Shown here: positions 1 through 5,738 of the stretch, piece after piece
How the letters are laid out: each line of letters begins with the position of its first letter
How positions within the stretch are numbered: the stretch's first letter is position 1
Origin: Chitinophagaceae bacterium
GTDB taxonomy: Bacteria > Bacteroidota > Bacteroidia > Chitinophagales > Chitinophagaceae
DNA: 9,773 bases
Reading direction: 5' to 3'
NCBI GenBank assembly: GCA_025963615.1
Contig: JAOQAL010000285.1
Span: 1 to 9,773, forward strand
The notes under the pieces: generated by a model
Seen by the model: only the letters and a program-made list of their open reading frames with translations
What the model was told of the DNA's origin: nothing
Databases searched by the model: none
Position numbers and translations under genes: made by a program

Positions 1-1070
1 CGGATTCGATTGTTCCGGACTACCGGGTGACAGATTGGAATGAGGTGAACCATCGGCTATGGGTTAGCGATAGTGGTCGAGTTATTATTTTAAATCATGC
101 ACGCGACATCCATAACAACTTTCGGCCCTTTGATCCAAAAAGACATATTGGCCCGGCCGGAATGGAACTGGATGGCTGGAAATTTCCGGCCAACAGCATG
201 GAAGTGATCAATTCAGGCGCCCAGCAAACTGATATTATGCAATTATACAGGGATTGGTTTGGTATGATGAACCGGGGAAATTTTTTAACGCCGGTAGGTT
301 CCAGCGATTCGCATGATGTCAGCCGATACCTGGTGGGCCAGGCAAGAACCTATATTCGTTATAACGGTAACGACCCAGCTAAAATTGATAAGACTGATGC
401 CATCGGCAGCTTCCTTGCCGGCAAGGTCATGGTTAGTTTCGGGCTTATAGCAGAAATGAATATTGATAGTGTGTACGGTCCCGGTAGTATGGTGCCAGCT
501 GCCCGCCAGGTTACAATTTCTGTTAAGGTGCTGGCGCCTTCCTGGGCAGAAGCTGACAGCCTCTTTCTTTTTGCCAACGGGCAAAAAATCCGAAGTGAAA
601 AAATAAAATCGAAGGGCGTTAAGGGAATAAAGTGGCAAGGTGGGTGGACCGTTCCCATTTCGGGCCAGGATATATTTTTTGTTGCGATGGCTACCGGCCC
701 CGACCCGGCAAAACCATTCTGGCCGGTTGCCAACCCTTATCAACCTGCTTCAACAAAGTGGATCCCAAGGCTGATTGGCTCTTCAGGTGCTGTATGGATC
801 GATGCGGATGGCGATGGAATAAGAACCAGCGCTTATGATTACGCAGCGAGACTTATCCTGCGTCATCCCGGTGATATAAGCGGATTAATAACTGCACTGG
901 GTGTTTATGATGAAGCCGTTGCCATTCAGGCAGCCGCTTTATTGCAGGAACAAGGGGCTTTACCTGCTTCCTCCGATCTGGATCAGATCTTGCTTCATGC
1001 AGCACCGGTTGTAAAACGGGGATTCGCATCTTTTCTGCAGGACTTAAGCAGGAGACAGATAGCTCATTAA
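1..1070 (+). CDS. CehA/McbA-type PHP-domain metallohydrolase, 3' part (partial)
   Basis: The reading frame is open from base 3 through the left edge, so the gene starts upstream. The GTG at 27 is only the first possible start inside the window and is probably internal. Residues below are counted from that GTG. The N-terminal half is the end of a PHP-type hydrolase fold: ILNHARD (H24) and GSSDSH (D94, H96) are metal-ligand motifs of this class, and the following GQARTYI segment is typical of CehA/McbA relatives. Residues about 160-225 look like a beta-rich domain. An EF-hand-like acidic loop (DADGDG, 259-264) precedes a helical C-terminal tail. The family includes carbaryl hydrolase, but substrates vary and none can be named here. 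The N-terminal metal-binding motifs and any signal peptide lie outside the window. The fold class is fairly sure; the activity is not. Confidence 0.88.
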   Translation, partial: DSIVPDYRVTDWNEVNHRLWVSDSGRVIILNHARDIHNNFRPFDPKRHIGPAGMELDGWKFPANSMEVINSGAQQTDIMQLYRDWFGMMNRGNFLTPVGSSDSHDVSRYLVGQARTYIRYNGNDPAKIDKTDAIGSFLAGKVMVSFGLIAEMNIDSVYGPGSMVPAARQVTISVKVLAPSWAEADSLFLFANGQKIRSEKIKSKGVKGIKWQGGWTVPISGQDIFFVAMATGPDPAKPFWPVANPYQPASTKWIPRLIGSSGAVWIDADGDGIRTSAYDYAARLILRHPGDISGLITALGVYDEAVAIQAAALLQEQGALPASSDLDQILLHAAPVVKRGFASFLQDLSRRQIAH

Positions 1071-1083
1071 TCAATGAGTCGTT

Positions 1084-1130
1084 TGGCCGGAAGTTTCACA
1101 AAATCTGGCCAGCATGAAAAGTTGGCCGGA
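1084..1130. repeat. Three alternating TGGCCGGA half-sites
   Basis: TGGCCGGA at 1084-1091 pairs with TCTGGCCA at 1104-1111 over eight positions (one G-T wobble, 12-base loop). TCTGGCCA can equally pair with the second TGGCCGGA at 1123-1130 (11-base loop). The two stems are mutually exclusive. Position just past a stop codon suggests a 3' UTR structure or factor-dependent transcript end, but this is inference. Confidence 0.35.
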
Positions 1131-1265
1131 ATGCAACAAAACCTTGTAAAAAATAGTAGTTATAATTGATACGGGTATTGTGATAAAACAAGTAAAGGTA
1201 AATACCTACGCCATTTATTTTTAAACATAGAATCTGTTTACCTGTCGAAATTTCAGCAGTATAGC

Positions 1266-1291
1266 AACGTAATCTACCAACGTAAACTACC
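1266..1291 (+). repeat. 13-base tandem direct repeat, possible regulator site
   Basis: AACGTAATCTACC (1266-1278) is followed directly by AACGTAAACTACC (1279-1291), matching at 12 of 13 positions, and then by a partial third GTAAT. Tandem direct repeats a little over one helical turn apart are the usual layout for binding by a dimeric response regulator, but no regulator can be assigned. Confidence 0.4.
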
Positions 1292-1356
1292 GTAATTAAA
1301 CATCTACAAAAGATTAAGGACTGTATCTATTTTTTATAGTCGGGTGTTGTTATTAC

Positions 1357-1387
1357 TTTGTTACAGATTAAAAGTTGCTATCCTTTG
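1357..1387 (+). promoter_or_regulatory. Possible Bacteroidota-type promoter for the HATPase-like gene
   Basis: TTTG at 1357-1360 and TATCCTTTG at 1379-1387 are 18 bases apart and resemble the TTTG / TAnnTTTG promoter of Bacteroidota, but the -7 element has three bases rather than two between TA and TTTG. The TTTG of the -7 element is also the start of the first TTTGAAAAACCA repeat. Weak call. Confidence 0.22.
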
Positions 1388-1468
1388 AAAAACCATTTGA
1401 AAAACAGCCCCTTTTAATAATCCAGTCCTGTGAAAAACCATTGCTTTAATCCGAACTATTGAAAACCA
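1384..1468 (+). repeat. Four direct TTGAAAAACCA-like repeats in the 5' leader
   Basis: Copies are TTTGAAAAACCA (1384-1395), TTTGAAAAACAG (1396-1407), TGTGAAAAACCA (1429-1440) and ATTGAAAACCA (1458-1468, one A short). All have the same orientation and end 26 bases before the ATG of the HATPase-like gene. Spacing is irregular (12, 33, 29 bases start to start), so this is not simple slippage. They could be operator sites, unpaired A-rich RNA elements acting on translation, or decayed duplications. Confidence 0.45.
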
Positions 1469-1494
1469 TCCAAAGAAAAACTAAATCTTAAAAC

Positions 1495-1980
1495 ATGTCA
1501 TCGTTTGAAACTGCGCGGCCAACGGCGAGTGAGGAATGCACCCTGAAACAACTTACTGACCAACTTATCATAGCCTGCCAGCCGGCAGCACAGAAGCAAA
1601 ACAGTTATTTCATTAACAATGTACCCGCCGGTTTAAAAATAGGGATCGATAAAGAAGGGCTGGCTACCTTACTCGGCAGTATGTTTTATATTATGGCAAG
1701 TTGCAGCCGGGATACCTGTATTAAGATATCAGCCGAAAATTATCACGATATGGTAATGCTGCGCGTAAAAGACAGCAGTACCTTTAACAGCTATGCTGTA
1801 GGTTCCAAACGTCAACATCTTCAACAACTGGCTGAAAAGATTGGCGGCAGCCTGACCATAACCAGTGAGCAACCCAAAGAAACTACGATCACTTTCAGCT
1901 TTAATAATCTCCAGGCATGGAAGTCTGTTTGGAATGAGCATTTGGAATCAGGGTTTTCAAATGGCTTGGCCTATGCGTGA
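1495..1980 (+). CDS. Small stand-alone histidine-kinase-like ATPase-fold protein (degenerate)
   Basis: This 161-residue protein has no signal peptide or membrane segment. From about residue 40 it follows the C-terminal ATPase (GHKL) domain of sensor histidine kinases: NNVPAGLKIGIDKEGL (41-56), then a helix where the N box should be, a beta strand pair (76-92), and LAEKIGGSLTITSE (112-125) followed by TTITFSF (130-136), which match the end of the kinase domain well. The nucleotide-binding residues look lost: the N box is GSMFYIMASC (61-70) and the DxGxG motif is replaced by KDSSTF (92-97). There is no His-phosphorylation domain or receiver domain. It may be a non-catalytic partner or antagonist of another kinase. 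The alternative is a diverged active ATPase. The ATG is preceded by an A-rich stretch without a Shine-Dalgarno. The fold is fairly sure, the role unknown. Confidence 0.75.
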   Translation: MSSFETARPTASEECTLKQLTDQLIIACQPAAQKQNSYFINNVPAGLKIGIDKEGLATLLGSMFYIMASCSRDTCIKISAENYHDMVMLRVKDSSTFNSYAVGSKRQHLQQLAEKIGGSLTITSEQPKETTITFSFNNLQAWKSVWNEHLESGFSNGLAYA

Positions 1981-2212
1981 TATTGCTTTCACGATCCAGG
2001 TTGTCATTTTGTAAATTGAATTCTATCCATTCTAAAACAGCGAGCGGCCCAGGAGCGTTTATTCGGCCTGCGAATGCATCAGTCAGCAGAAAGGCATGGC
2101 TCGGGAACAAATCATTTCCCCAATACTGGTACAATCCAGCTTCGAAAAAGATACAACGTCCTTGTCCCGCATAAAAGTGCATCGCATGGACATTGCGAAT
2201 GTCAAATACCAT
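1901..2212 (-). CDS. Doubtful short open frame, possible gene remnant
   Basis: A 103-codon open frame that I do not recognise. Its first 75 residues are rich in aromatic and mixed residues and look protein-like (for example AGLYQYWGNDLF), while the last 25 fall inside the 3' end of the opposite-strand HATPase-like gene. An in-frame stop directly precedes the ATG, so it cannot extend upstream. No ribosome site or promoter is visible. Most likely chance, possibly the decayed end of an older gene. Confidence 0.15.
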   Translation of the reverse strand: MVFDIRNVHAMHFYAGQGRCIFFEAGLYQYWGNDLFPSHAFLLTDAFAGRINAPGPLAVLEWIEFNLQNDNLDRESNITHRPSHLKTLIPNAHSKQTSMPGDY

Positions 2213-2491
2213 TTAACGAACAGGATTTCGCCTCACTCTTTTCCCCCAAAATGCTTTAATACCTTTAAAACCCGGGCTTACTATTTTTTTTCTGCGCCCG
2301 ATCATTCTCTTTCCTATTTTAATACAGTCATAATTGTTTGTTCAAGTAACAATAATAAAGGCATAGTGCTAGGTAAAATGATTTCAATCTGGAAAAATTT
2401 CAAAGAGTTTATCATTGTAGCTTAAATTAGTGTATTGGATGCCATGGGTCGTAAGGGATGGGCACTCTTTTTTAATTAATAAGCAGTTATT
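1981..2491. other. 511-base intergenic region with no convincing gene
   Basis: Short open frames exist on both strands, the longest being 1901-2212 on the minus strand (103 codons, with a stop codon directly before its ATG) and 2096-2425 on the plus strand. None shows a recognisable motif, and the minus-strand frame overlaps 80 bases of the HATPase-like gene. A weak stem with a T-run (2440-2473) lies just before the aminotransferase start. Confidence 0.55.
2440..2473 (+). terminator. Weak terminator- or attenuator-like stem before the aminotransferase gene
   Basis: TGCCAT (2440-2445) can pair with ATGGGCA (2458-2464) with one bulged G and a 12-base loop, and six T residues follow at 2468-2473. 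The T-run ends 18 bases before the ATG at 2492. The stem is short. It could end transcription from upstream or attenuate the downstream gene. Low confidence. Confidence 0.22.
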
Positions 2492-3745
2492 ATGAAACCG
2501 GGTAAATATAACAGGCGAAAATTTTTAGGCTCTATTTCAGCGGGTAGCGCCGGCGGGCTTCTTATTAATACCATCGCACCCTTTTCTTCCGTAAATGCTC
2601 AAACTAAATCATTGCCTTTTGACCAGGAATCCAATAGCGATTACTTTTTTGCTCCTGGTCTTACCTATTTGAATACGGGCACCTTGGGCCCTTGCCGCAG
2701 AGAGACCATACAAGAATCAAAAAATGCCTGGGAAGAGTTGGAATCATTACCTGTAAAGTTTTATGGGAAATGGGGTGCCGAATCTTTAGCCGAAAGAACA
2801 AGGACCATCGCGGCCAGGTTTCTCGGCTGCAATATGGATGAAATTCTAATCACTACCAGTACCACAAACGGAATGAATGCCATTGCCCAGGGTTTACGAT
2901 TAAAGGCAGGCGACCGGATCCTCACGACGGACCAGGAGCATGGCGGAGGCCTGTTATGCTGGGAGTATTTTGCCAGGTATTATGGAGTGACAATCGATAC
3001 GATCAGTATTCCACCCGGTGAAAATAATGCTGCGTCTATATTAAACAGGATCAATGAGGGGATTAGAAATGGAACCCGGCTCATCAGCATAAGTCATATT
3101 TTTTCCTCTACCGGGCTTCGGATGCCTATTGCAGAAATTTCTTCATTAGCCAGGTCGAAGGGTATTTTATGCATTGTTGATGGCGCTCAGGCAGTTGGTG
3201 CTGTCAAGGTAAACTTAAAAGAATCAGGATGTCATGCCTATGCCACCAGTGGGCACAAATGGTTGATGGGCCCGAAGGGGACTGGTCTGCTGTATCTGTC
3301 AAAAGATGTGCAGGATATTATTCGCCCGATGCAGTTTGAGGAATCCTACAACACTTATAATAATTCCAATGGAGTGGTCAACTTAGCTTGTATCCTGGGG
3401 CTGGGTAAGGCCATTGAATATATTGAATCCATCGGCATCGCCAGGATTGAAGAACATAATTTGTCGCTCCGGAATAGATTGTATGAGCGGCTAACCCATA
3501 TGACTAACCTAACCATTATGAGTCCTGCCAGCGGACCACTCGCCTCTCCCATGCTTGCCTGCAGGATCCCGGAAACGATTGATAGAACTTTATTTGTAAG
3601 AATGCTTTTAGATAAATATAAAATAAGTATACGTCCAACCCATAAACAATGGTTCAATGGCATTCGATTCTCGATGCATATTTTCAATACTGAGAAAGAA
3701 GTTGATTTTGCGGCTGACATTCTTCATAAAGAGTTAGGGAAATAA
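2492..3745 (+). CDS. Tat-exported class V aminotransferase / isopenicillin N epimerase-like PLP enzyme
   Basis: This 417-residue protein belongs to the aminotransferase class V branch of fold-type I PLP enzymes. The N-terminus has a twin-arginine signal (NRRKFLG, R8-R9), a small-residue hydrophobic stretch (about 12-30) and a plausible cleavage site after VNA (34-36), so the folded holoenzyme should be exported to the periplasm. Family marks are: TTSTTNGMN (121-129), the phosphate-binding loop; EH (149-150); SHIFSSTG (201-208); VDGAQAVGA (229-237) with D230 for the pyridine nitrogen; SGHKW (253-257) with K256 as the Schiff-base lysine; and IRFSMHIFN (391-399) with R392 as the likely carboxylate-binding arginine. 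All key residues are present, so it should be active, either as an epimerase, lyase or aminotransferase on an amino acid or peptide end. Substrate unknown. It is convergent with the amidohydrolase gene, 165 bases away, with no clear terminator between them. Confidence 0.92.
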   Translation: MKPGKYNRRKFLGSISAGSAGGLLINTIAPFSSVNAQTKSLPFDQESNSDYFFAPGLTYLNTGTLGPCRRETIQESKNAWEELESLPVKFYGKWGAESLAERTRTIAARFLGCNMDEILITTSTTNGMNAIAQGLRLKAGDRILTTDQEHGGGLLCWEYFARYYGVTIDTISIPPGENNAASILNRINEGIRNGTRLISISHIFSSTGLRMPIAEISSLARSKGILCIVDGAQAVGAVKVNLKESGCHAYATSGHKWLMGPKGTGLLYLSKDVQDIIRPMQFEESYNTYNNSNGVVNLACILGLGKAIEYIESIGIARIEEHNLSLRNRLYERLTHMTNLTIMSPASGPLASPMLACRIPETIDRTLFVRMLLDKYKISIRPTHKQWFNGIRFSMHIFNTEKEVDFAADILHKELGK

Positions 3746-3910
3746 TCTTTGCATCGGGGCGAATTTATTAGTTTGCCTGTTGCCAGATCCATTTTACAAG
3801 ACTTGCTATTTTACTCTTCAATCGATGCAATACCGTATTGTAAATTATCCCTTATCTTTTTTTATTTGTAATTGCTTCCTTATTTCATTTTTCCAGTCAA
3901 CCTGCAATCC

Positions 3911-5263
3911 TCATTGAAGTCCTAATTTGTATAGTTTGTTGGCATTTGTGCGCATAACCATGGTCGCGATTTCTTTTGCGCGGCTGCGGCTAATGTCGTT
4001 ATGCCGGACCATGCCTGAAAGCGCCAGGGTGAGTGCCTGCCTCCCGGTAGTAGATGCAATCCAGGCGCTCATTTCCCAGCCAAGCCCGGGGCCGAATGAT
4101 ACGGCATCGGTACCAAAAAGAACTTTTTCGGGAAACTGGGAAAGCCAGTCCGTTAATACAGCAGCCAATTGTTCCGGGGTCCAGACCTGTGTTAGCAGAG
4201 AAATATCCGCATACACATTGGGCTTCCATAGCATGATTCCTGTTTGCTTTGAAAACAGTCCACCGCCATGGATAAGAACAAATTTAGTATGGCGTAGTTC
4301 CGGATCATTGAACACCGGTTCCAAAAGAAGTGGATCGCTGCCGGCAGCAACAAAATAATTTCCTACGCCGGTAAAAGAGTGAATGTGAACAGCCATGTCA
4401 AGTCGCCCGGCTTCCTGTGCTATATATCGAAAGAGATAATCCTGGAGTATTTTATATTTTTCATGTGGCAGGTTTTCGGCATTGATATAATGAGCGTATA
4501 CTTCCCGGGCTGACTCTAGTGTGACTTTATTAAAATCAAGTGAGCGCAGATAAGCAACCTCGAATTTCACGGCCAGGCAGCCGCCCTTTTTCTGAGCTTC
4601 CAGGGTAGCGGTAACTACCTGTTTCAGGTATTCATCCAGTGTTACCGGCAGTTTAGGCATGTTGAGGTCAGCAAGATATTTTTTTAGCAGCCGGTCTTCC
4701 AATGGAAAAAGTTTTTCGCGATCAGGTGTTGTGGCTTCTGATCTAGTGGGGAGGGGAAACAGCAAGGCATCAACATAAGTAACCCAGCGAAATCTCGGCA
4801 AGGAGATTCCGGGACCCATGGTGATCCTGTTTGCCAACATCACTTCAATGTTCGCCTGGTCCAAAGCCCAGTCAGGAAATTTTTCTCCTTTCTCTTTCAT
4901 CACAATCTGTGCCGTGTCCGTAAGATCTTTCATCGCCTTTTCATTTAGCTCATCACCCGTAAATCTATAAAGTGTCCTGCTTGCGTTCAGCCAGGTTTGA
5001 CTTTCAGGCCTCACCCTGGCGGGAAGTTCTATATTGCCCAATCCATCAAGTGGTAATGCATCGGAACCCTTATCGTCTGGCTCCATCGTGTTGGGATGAG
5101 CATGATTATCTACTGCCTTGATATTGTTGATGAATTCAGCAAGTTCCGTATCGGCATCAGATTGATAAAAGGTTTTTTCCTTTTTAACAGAACTGGATTG
5201 GTTACAGGACAGCATATAAACTGCCAGGAGGAGGAAAGAAATGATGGTAAGTAGTTTATTCAT
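3911..5263 (-). CDS. Amidohydrolase (Amidohydro_2-type) lipoprotein
   Basis: This 450-residue protein starts with a lipoprotein signal peptide (hydrophobic 4-18, lipobox YMLSC with C20), followed by a Ser/Lys-rich linker. It should be anchored in the envelope. The rest is an amidohydrolase TIM barrel of the ACMSD/FluG-like class. The metal and catalytic residues are all visible: DNHAHP (H54, H56) after strand 1, AVKFE (K233), VHIHS (H293, H295), LIHGG (H332) and FGTDA (D386). The pattern HxH...H...D suits a mono- or dinuclear metal hydrolase or decarboxylase. A long insertion (about 60-200) between the first motif and the lysine probably forms the substrate cap. Substrate unknown. The 34-base repeat array lies upstream of its start, so it is unlikely to share a transcript with the esterase gene. 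No Shine-Dalgarno is seen. Confidence 0.9.
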   Translation of the reverse strand: MNKLLTIISFLLLAVYMLSCNQSSSVKKEKTFYQSDADTELAEFINNIKAVDNHAHPNTMEPDDKGSDALPLDGLGNIELPARVRPESQTWLNASRTLYRFTGDELNEKAMKDLTDTAQIVMKEKGEKFPDWALDQANIEVMLANRITMGPGISLPRFRWVTYVDALLFPLPTRSEATTPDREKLFPLEDRLLKKYLADLNMPKLPVTLDEYLKQVVTATLEAQKKGGCLAVKFEVAYLRSLDFNKVTLESAREVYAHYINAENLPHEKYKILQDYLFRYIAQEAGRLDMAVHIHSFTGVGNYFVAAGSDPLLLEPVFNDPELRHTKFVLIHGGGLFSKQTGIMLWKPNVYADISLLTQVWTPEQLAAVLTDWLSQFPEKVLFGTDAVSFGPGLGWEMSAWIASTTGRQALTLALSGMVRHNDISRSRAKEIATMVMRTNANKLYKLGLQ

Positions 5264-5403
5264 ATTGATTGATAAAATCCCGGGTGAGGGGAGTTTAAGT
5301 ATATGCAGTAAATAGCTGCAAGCTGCAAGCTACGAGCTGCGAGACTTAGGTAAGTTACAGAACTAATGAGAAAGCTGCAAGCCGCCAGCTATGAGCTGCG
5401 AGA

Positions 5404-5507
5404 CTGAAAATAATCGGCTTCATCTTTCTAAGTCCCGGGGTCTGCCCCGAAGAAGCTGCGAGCGGCGAGCGATGAGCTGCGAGACTGAAGTAAGTTACAG
5501 AGCTAAG
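5404..5507 (+). repeat. First copy of a 104-base higher-order duplication
   Basis: From CTGAAAATAAT through the CGGGGTCTGCCCCG hairpin (5436-5449), core 3 and the following type A spacer, this block is repeated exactly 174 bases to the right (5578-5681). The stretch from the hairpin into the next core is identical in both. Scattered substitutions elsewhere show the duplication is not brand new. Confidence 0.75.
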
Positions 5508-5577
5508 AAAGCTGCAAGCTGCCAGCTATGAGCTGCGAGACTGACGAAAGTTACAGAACTAACGAGGAAGCTGCTAG

Positions 5578-5681
5578 CTGAAAATAATTGACTTCTTCTT
5601 CCTAAATCCCGGGGTCTGCCCCGAAGAAGCTGCGAGCGGCCAGCTATGAGCTGCGAGACTGAAGTAAGTTACCGAACTATA
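5578..5681 (+). repeat. Second copy of the 104-base higher-order duplication
   Basis: Counterpart of 5404-5507. The hairpin CGGGG-TCTG-CCCCG is at 5610-5623. Immediately to its left the core has collapsed to AAGCTGCTAGCTG (5568-5580), as if recombination between AGCTG motifs removed 21 bases. Confidence 0.75.
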
Positions 5682-5715
5682 AGTCTTGAAGCTTGCAGCT
5701 CACAGCTCGCAGCTT
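5627..5715 (-). repeat. 34-base inverted repeat just downstream of the esterase stop
   Basis: The last direct core (5627-5660) and the inverted core (5682-5715) are complementary at 26 of 34 positions with no gaps, separated by a 21-base spacer. In the esterase transcript this would form a long hairpin beginning 23 bases after the stop codon. No T-run follows, so it is a candidate 3' end stabiliser or processing site rather than an intrinsic terminator. Confidence 0.55.
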
Positions 5716-5738
5716 TTCTTGAACTCGCAGCTTTTCTT

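Larger units (their letters stand above)
1071..1494. other. 424-base intergenic region, repeat-rich leader
   Basis: There is no credible gene here. Just after the stop of the metallohydrolase gene, TGGCCGGA occurs at 1084-1091 and 1123-1130, and its near complement TCTGGCCA lies between them at 1104-1111. The middle copy could therefore pair with either side. No T-run follows, so this is not a standard terminator. The second half carries a 13-base tandem repeat (1266-1291) and four copies of a TTGAAAAACCA-like motif (1384-1468), listed separately. These suggest that expression of the downstream HATPase-like gene is controlled from here. Confidence 0.6.
5313..5733. repeat. Array of 34-base AGCTGC-rich cores with two alternating spacer types
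   Basis: Five full 34-base cores start at AAGCTGC or a close variant and end in GAGCTGCGAGACT: 5313-5346, 5372-5405, 5453-5486, 5509-5542 and 5627-5660. A collapsed copy (5568-5580) keeps only 13 bases, an inverted full copy lies at 5682-5715, and an inverted fragment at 5724-5733. Spacer type A (21-25 bases, containing AAGTTACAGAACTAA) follows cores 1, 3, 4 and 6. Spacer type B (47 bases, with the hairpin CGGGGTCTGCCCCG) follows cores 2 and 5. The spacers repeat, so this is not a CRISPR array. Cores contain many AGCT palindromes and could fold. Similar AGCTGC/GCAGCT-rich intergenic repeats are, in my recollection, common in this bacterial group. Function unknown. Confidence 0.85.
5264..5738. 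other. 475-base intergenic region made mostly of a repeat array
   Basis: It sits between two minus-strand genes: the start of the amidohydrolase gene (left) and the stop of the esterase gene (right). About 420 of the 475 bases (5313-5733) are a structured repeat array, described separately. The remaining 49 bases at the left are the amidohydrolase 5' leader, in which I see no clear promoter. There is no credible coding frame. Confidence 0.7.

Noticed and set aside
27..29. GTG as the true start of the metallohydrolase
   Set aside because: The frame is open to the window edge and the metal-binding N-terminal part of the fold is missing, so the gene must begin upstream.
285..743. Minus-strand open frames inside the metallohydrolase gene
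   Set aside because: They are fully contained in a gene with clear family motifs on the other strand and show no domain of their own.
2096..2425. 109-codon plus-strand open frame
   Set aside because: No motif, no ribosome site or promoter, composition typical of noncoding AT-rich DNA, and overlapped by other short frames.
3749..3831. Bidirectional terminator between the convergent aminotransferase and amidohydrolase genes
   Set aside because: TTGCATCG (3749-3756) and CGATGCAA (3824-3831) are exact inverted copies, but 67 bases separate them and no T-run follows either arm.
3829..3841. Operator palindrome CAATACCGTATTG
   Set aside because: It is a clean 13-base palindrome but lies between the 3' ends of two convergent genes, where an operator is not expected. 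Probably chance.
2492..5263. A functional pathway pairing the Tat-exported PLP enzyme with the amidohydrolase
   Set aside because: The genes are convergent, not co-transcribed, and neither substrate can be read from sequence. Adjacency alone does not support a joint role.
5313..5733. CRISPR array
   Set aside because: Repeat and spacer spacing looks regular at first, but the spacers themselves are repeated copies of two sequences, some cores are inverted, and no cas gene is in the window.
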